DNA of 64,000 nt, taken from assembly GCF_051027545.1 (NCBI RefSeq), contig NZ_CP194902.1, forward strand, positions 3,720,001-3,784,000, in the 5' to 3' direction. Source of the DNA: Methylocaldum sp002005105 (GTDB lineage Bacteria; Pseudomonadota; Gammaproteobacteria; Methylococcales; Methylococcaceae). Both the position numbers and the translations under genes were made by a program. Positions 61,141 to 64,000 of this stretch are shown here, one piece after another; position 1 is the stretch's first letter, and each line of letters opens with the position of its first letter. The notes under the pieces are model-generated. The model did not search any database. It was not told the DNA's origin and worked only from the letters and a program-made list of their open reading frames with translations.

Positions 61141-61954
61141 CGGCGAACCCTTTCCGCGTCTTCTGAAACCAGAAGTAACCCATCCATGCCACCAATAGGC
61201 TTGCTGCCGAATACCACCCGAATCCGTAGAAGTCAGGAATTTTGCCCCAGATAAGCACGTTTCTCATTTGCTCAATGATGAAAGTCAAAGGATTTAGATG
61301 CAGCCACTGCTGATATTCCTGCGGCAGCACCGAGATTGGATAAAAGACGGGGGCGAGAAACAACATGATTGTGGTAACGAGTCCCGTAGTTTGGCCCACG
61401 TCTCTTAAATAAACACCAGTGGAGGCGAGAAACCAAGCTGCGCCCATCGTAACCAGTACAAGAGGGAGCAAAACGAGTGGCAGGAACACTATGGTCCAGT
61501 TGAGATAGAAATTCAGTGATGCGAAAAACGTCAGAAGAACAATGATACTGATTGCTGTATGAAACAGAGCCGATCCCATCGTCACCCACGGAAGAATTTC
61601 CAGAGGAAATACTACTTTCTTGACGTAATTGACGTTACTAAGGATAAGACTAGGGGCACGGTTGACACACTCTGCGAATAAGGCGTGCACGATCATGCCG
61701 GCGAAAAGGATAATAGCGAACTCAGTCTTGCTTTCTTCGCCGCCTACATCCCAACGTGCCTTGAACACCACGCTGAAAACGAACGTGTAGACAGTCAGCA
61801 TCAGAATGGGATTAAAGAAGGACCAGGCAATCCCCATAATAGAGCCCCGGTAGCGTCCAACGACATCGCGTTTGGTCATCTGCCAAATCAACTGACGATT
61901 GCTCCAGAAACTTTTTGCAATAGCTACGGGCGAGGATTTAATCTCACGGGTCAT
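61130..61954 (-). CDS. wzm: O-antigen ABC transporter permease
   Basis: 274 residues from the ATG at 61954 (MTREIKSSPVAIAKSFW), the normal length; an upstream ATG at 62008 adds 18 residues unlike the family. ABC-2 permease with six membrane segments and the family wording LIWQMTKRDVVGRYRGSIMGIAWSFFNPILMLTVYTFVF (given as landmarks) and LFLAPVFYPISVLP. First gene of the locus. Confidence 0.95.
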   Translation of the reverse strand: MTREIKSSPVAIAKSFWSNRQLIWQMTKRDVVGRYRGSIMGIAWSFFNPILMLTVYTFVFSVVFKARWDVGGEESKTEFAIILFAGMIVHALFAECVNRAPSLILSNVNYVKKVVFPLEILPWVTMGSALFHTAISIIVLLTFFASLNFYLNWTIVFLPLVLLPLVLVTMGAAWFLASTGVYLRDVGQTTGLVTTIMLFLAPVFYPISVLPQEYQQWLHLNPLTFIIEQMRNVLIWGKIPDFYGFGWYSAASLLVAWMGYFWFQKTRKGFADVL

Positions 61955-62008
61955 TTGTAACTTTTTGTGCCGAAAAGCCGTAGGATGAAAGATAAGCCTC
62001 AGTGCCAT

Positions 62009-62500
62009 CCCTTCTCGTGTTCGGACGGGGTCAGTGACCGCCTAGCGGGTCCAAACGGGAAGGTAGCCAACACGTTCTCTAGTGGTAAGCACGGCACCAG
62101 GGCATTCCATGCGGGAATTAGGGAAAGGGCGGATTATAGCTACTGACCTATCGGCGTCAACAGAGCTTCCATAAACTCTACGAAGCTTGGGGCAGACAGA
62201 AGACCGGTATAACCGAGCAAAGCGCTCCAACCGCAAACGGATCTCCAATCGGTCCCTTCCATTCACAAATGGGTTGTTTCAACCGTCCTCTTCGCTGACG
62301 GAGTGACCTCCGAAGGGCATGTTACCCGTGCGCAGAGGGCGAGGGAGCTTTCGCAGCACTATTCTGATGGATACGGCTCTTTCAGAGGTCCCTCAATGCA
62401 CTGCAGTCGTTTTCTCCTTTAGACGTTACACTACCTTTACAAATCTTAAACGCGAACCTCTGCCCCGCCTTCCTTTTACCAACTCAGACGGAGATCCCTG
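62009..62500 (-). other. 492-bp intergenic region with the wzm leader
   Basis: No convincing gene. It contains the wzm promoter and a leader of about 170 nt with short palindromes such as GGTCACTGACC (62032-62042). The plus-strand half (62200-62500) shows nothing I can name apart from the upstream region of the 62501 gene. Confidence 0.5.
62133..62160 (-). promoter_or_regulatory. Strong sigma-70-type promoter for the O-antigen locus
   Basis: On the minus strand TTGACG (62155-62160), 16 bases, TATAAT (62133-62138). Transcription would start near 62126 and give a leader of about 170 nt before wzm. This is the best promoter match in the window. Confidence 0.7.
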
Positions 62501-62929
62501 ATGTTTCATCGGTTGGCGCTGCTGGTCTTTCCTGTTCTGCTGTTCATGGCCATTGCCCGGGCTGATCCGCTAGCGCCGGATTCAGTTCCCGGTCCCCTCA
62601 AACCCTGGACCGACTGGGTCTTGCACGGCCACGAGGATCGGTCTTGTCCGCAAGTACAGGGCAACTCGGAAGAGCGGCGCTGCGCTTGGCCGACGAGTCT
62701 CGAATTGGTGTTGGACGATCGTGCCGGCCGGTTCGCGTTGAAGGCTCGCGTTTACGCGGAGAGCTGGTTGCCGCCTCCGGGCGGTGTCGAGCATTGGCCG
62801 CAGCAGGTAGAGGTGGATGGAAAAGCGGCCGTTGTCTCAACCGTCGAAAACTCTCCTGGAATTCGCCTCGATCCGGGAGAACACAGTCTCACGGGCAGGT
62901 TTGTTTGGGGTCGAAAGAAAAACCGATAA
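62501..62929 (+). pseudogene. Secreted protein, probably an N-terminal remnant of a longer envelope protein
   Basis: 142 residues with a signal peptide (about 1-21, cut near ARA-DP) and a GGAG ribosome site eight bases before the ATG. The mature part (LKPWTDWVLHGHEDRSCP, LVLDDRAGRFALKARVYAESW, GEHSLTGRFVWGRKKNR) resembles, from memory, the start of very long envelope proteins in which a segment like GRFVW is followed by more than a thousand residues. Here it ends abruptly in a basic tail. I therefore read it as truncated, but a small intact secreted protein is possible. Confidence 0.5.
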
Positions 62930-62934
62930 CCTCG

Positions 62935-63281
62935 TTAACAAAATAGCGTTGGAATAAAACCGCCCACAGCTAACCGACTGCCGCTTTGCGAGCGGTCCGG
63001 GTTGAACGAGACGGCGGGCTCGACAAGGCGTCCGGTGACGTATTTGTGAAGTATGCTAGCCATCAGTGTCTGATAGGGATTCCCTCTTCCGCTGCCTTTG
63101 CTTGAATATCTTCGAGATCACGAGATGAGATACGTATATTGACACGCTTGTCCTTGGCAAGCGAAGCGGAGACTATCGATGCATAGCGCGCGATTTCATC
63201 CTTCAGATTGGGCACGGATCGCCACTCGTCCCTTTCGAAGGAAGCCAGAATCTCTTCTTCGAGTTTGCTTTCTTTATCCAT
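62935..63281 (-). pseudogene. CopG-type antitoxin with a one-base frameshift
   Basis: The ATG at 63281 opens MDKESKLEEEILASFERDEW and runs through KRVNIRISSRDLEDIQAKAAEEGIP, then stops after only IRH (72 residues). Adding one T at about 63076 restores YQTLMASILHKYVTGRL, the normal end of this ribbon-helix-helix antitoxin family, and the frame then continues to a TAA at 62935. The gene is thus a recent frameshift. One base upstream of its ATG ends another open frame of about 40 codons (…LAERVHQKATRKYLTEDI, stop 63283-63285) without a start, probably the tail of a lost partner. Confidence 0.8.
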
Positions 63282-63379
63282 TTCAAATGTCCTCTGTCAG
63301 ATATTTGCGGGTCGCTTTCTGATGCACGCGTTCTGCCAAGTCGCAACGACTGGGCAGGGGTATCTCCGAGGATGAAGTC

Positions 63380-63703
63380 TTACTTTCGAGGGTGAATGCT
63401 GCAGGTTAATCCGTCGACGGTGGGCGTAATATCGCGGGGTTCCACCGGACGGAGAAAGCCGGGCGAGACAGTCCAACGATGGCCATCGTCGGTCACCACG
63501 GTTACGCTTTTCTTATTGTAGCGTACCAGCGTTCCCGTAATACGGCGAAAGTCGTCGGTATCGAAGCAGACGCGGGCGCCGATCGAGAACTTCAGCATGG
63601 TGGCGTGCGCCCGCATCTGCTGGAGAAAGCGCAGGCGCTCGACGATCCGGCGGTTGAGGTCGATGAGTTCGGCCTCGGTGAACTGATCAATGTCTATGGT
63701 CAT
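63380..63703 (-). CDS. Conserved hypothetical protein with KOW/SH3-like C-terminus
   Basis: 107 residues. An N-terminal helical half (FTEAELIDLNRRIVERLRFLQQMRAHATM) is followed by a small beta domain (FSIGARVCFDTDD, ITGTLVRYNKKSVTVVTDDGHRWTVSPGFLRPV) that reads like an SH3/KOW barrel. I have seen similar proteins across Gammaproteobacteria with no assigned role. It lies upstream of the broken antitoxin on the same strand. Function unknown. Confidence 0.72.
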   Translation of the reverse strand: MTIDIDQFTEAELIDLNRRIVERLRFLQQMRAHATMLKFSIGARVCFDTDDFRRITGTLVRYNKKSVTVVTDDGHRWTVSPGFLRPVEPRDITPTVDGLTCSIHPRK

Positions 63704-64000
63704 GGAGGGTTACGGGATTCGGTGTGAAGCGACGGTTCTGAGGTTTGGGGTTGCCACCACCAGGGTAATCATTCGTCGAGTTGCCGATGAGGCCCGTAGG
63801 CAACCGGATCAGGATATCCCTCATATCGGCTCTGCAGAAAATTACGCTTAGGGAAACTCTGGACAAGCTGATGCCGTTGCCGTTGCCGTTCATGGTTCGA
63901 CAGGCCCACTACAAACGGAATCAACGCTTTACCGTTCGTCCTGAACCCGTCGAAGGACCTGAGCAGAACTTCCTCAAAAATACGGAGCAAAACATGACCG
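63704..64000. other. Right edge, no gene supported
   Basis: Short open frames here have no recognisable content. A fragment of the CCTGA-CC-GTCGAAGGA repeat family lies near 63942-63960. Confidence 0.4.

Noticed and set aside
62031..62046. ops/JUMPstart element before wzm
   Set aside because: Only GGCGGT is shared with the ops consensus; the rest does not match.
63687..63990. Two short minus-strand frames at the right edge
   Set aside because: Low-complexity or repeat-derived, mutually overlapping, and without homology that I can recognise.
1..64000. tRNA, rRNA and CRISPR arrays
   Set aside because: Looked for cloverleaf genes and regularly spaced repeats; none found. The repeats present are dispersed REP/MITE types.

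Overview
The window comes from a Gram-negative, flagellated gammaproteobacterium. Supporting features are the rpsF-rpsR-DUF2232-rplI order, a FleQ/FleS/FleR cascade in front of fliEFGHIJK, apaG-apaH, ygfZ, mpl, a Kdo transferase and an ABC-type O-antigen locus. A methanotroph-like (Methylococcales) source is plausible, but this is inference because no diagnostic metabolic gene is present. Core genes are moderately GC-rich. The polysaccharide genes on the right are visibly AT-richer, as expected for a horizontally shuffled O-antigen island.

Layout. 1-4845: partial manC, a membrane c-di-GMP cyclase/phosphodiesterase and waaA. 4906-7045: ribosomal protein operon rpsF-rpsR-DUF2232-rplI (minus). 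7320-18463: a flagellar block on the minus strand, read fleQ, fleS, fleR, fliE, fliF, fliG, fliH, fliI, fliJ, fliK, with a good sigma-54 site before fliE. 18777-19795: an FHA protein and a PilZ protein. 19796-22261: a repeat-rich stretch with a deleted IS701-like element, a methyltransferase between diverged direct repeats, REP pairs and a 144-bp multi-hairpin element. 22262-33127: housekeeping genes (radA, methyltransferase, PQQ-type sugar dehydrogenase, htpX, ygfZ, HDOD protein, AI-2E-type permease, apaH, apaG, ankyrin protein, mpl). 33174-36275: a toxin-antitoxin scrapyard with a DUF433/DUF5615 pair, a vapBC pair broken by the second copy of the hairpin element and by frameshifts, an apparently intact brnTA pair, and REP units. 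36382-38175: a glycosyltransferase-SDR fusion.

38227-61954 is one long minus-strand O-antigen/LPS locus. It starts with wzm-wzt, followed by a sulfotransferase, two methyltransferases, several glycosyltransferases, GDP-sugar genes (gmd twice, fcl), CDP-sugar genes (rfbF, rfbG, an SDR), a flippase-like LPG_synthase_TM protein, a flavoprotein and a large GT-C-like membrane protein. A strong sigma-70-like promoter lies about 170 nt upstream of wzm. An IS200-type element sits inside the locus. The right edge (62501-64000) holds gene remnants, including a frameshifted CopG-type antitoxin.

Most interesting points: (1) a non-coding element of about 145 bp, built of five hairpins, is present twice; one copy lies inside a vapB antitoxin with a TA target duplication, and removing it restores an exact 79-codon reading frame. 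(2) A methyltransferase just downstream of wzm-wzt ends in two 21-residue (three-heptad) coiled-coil repeats, suggesting a minimal O-chain terminator/ruler. (3) There are several GTAG-type REP/BIME families, one of which supplies the apaH stop codon.
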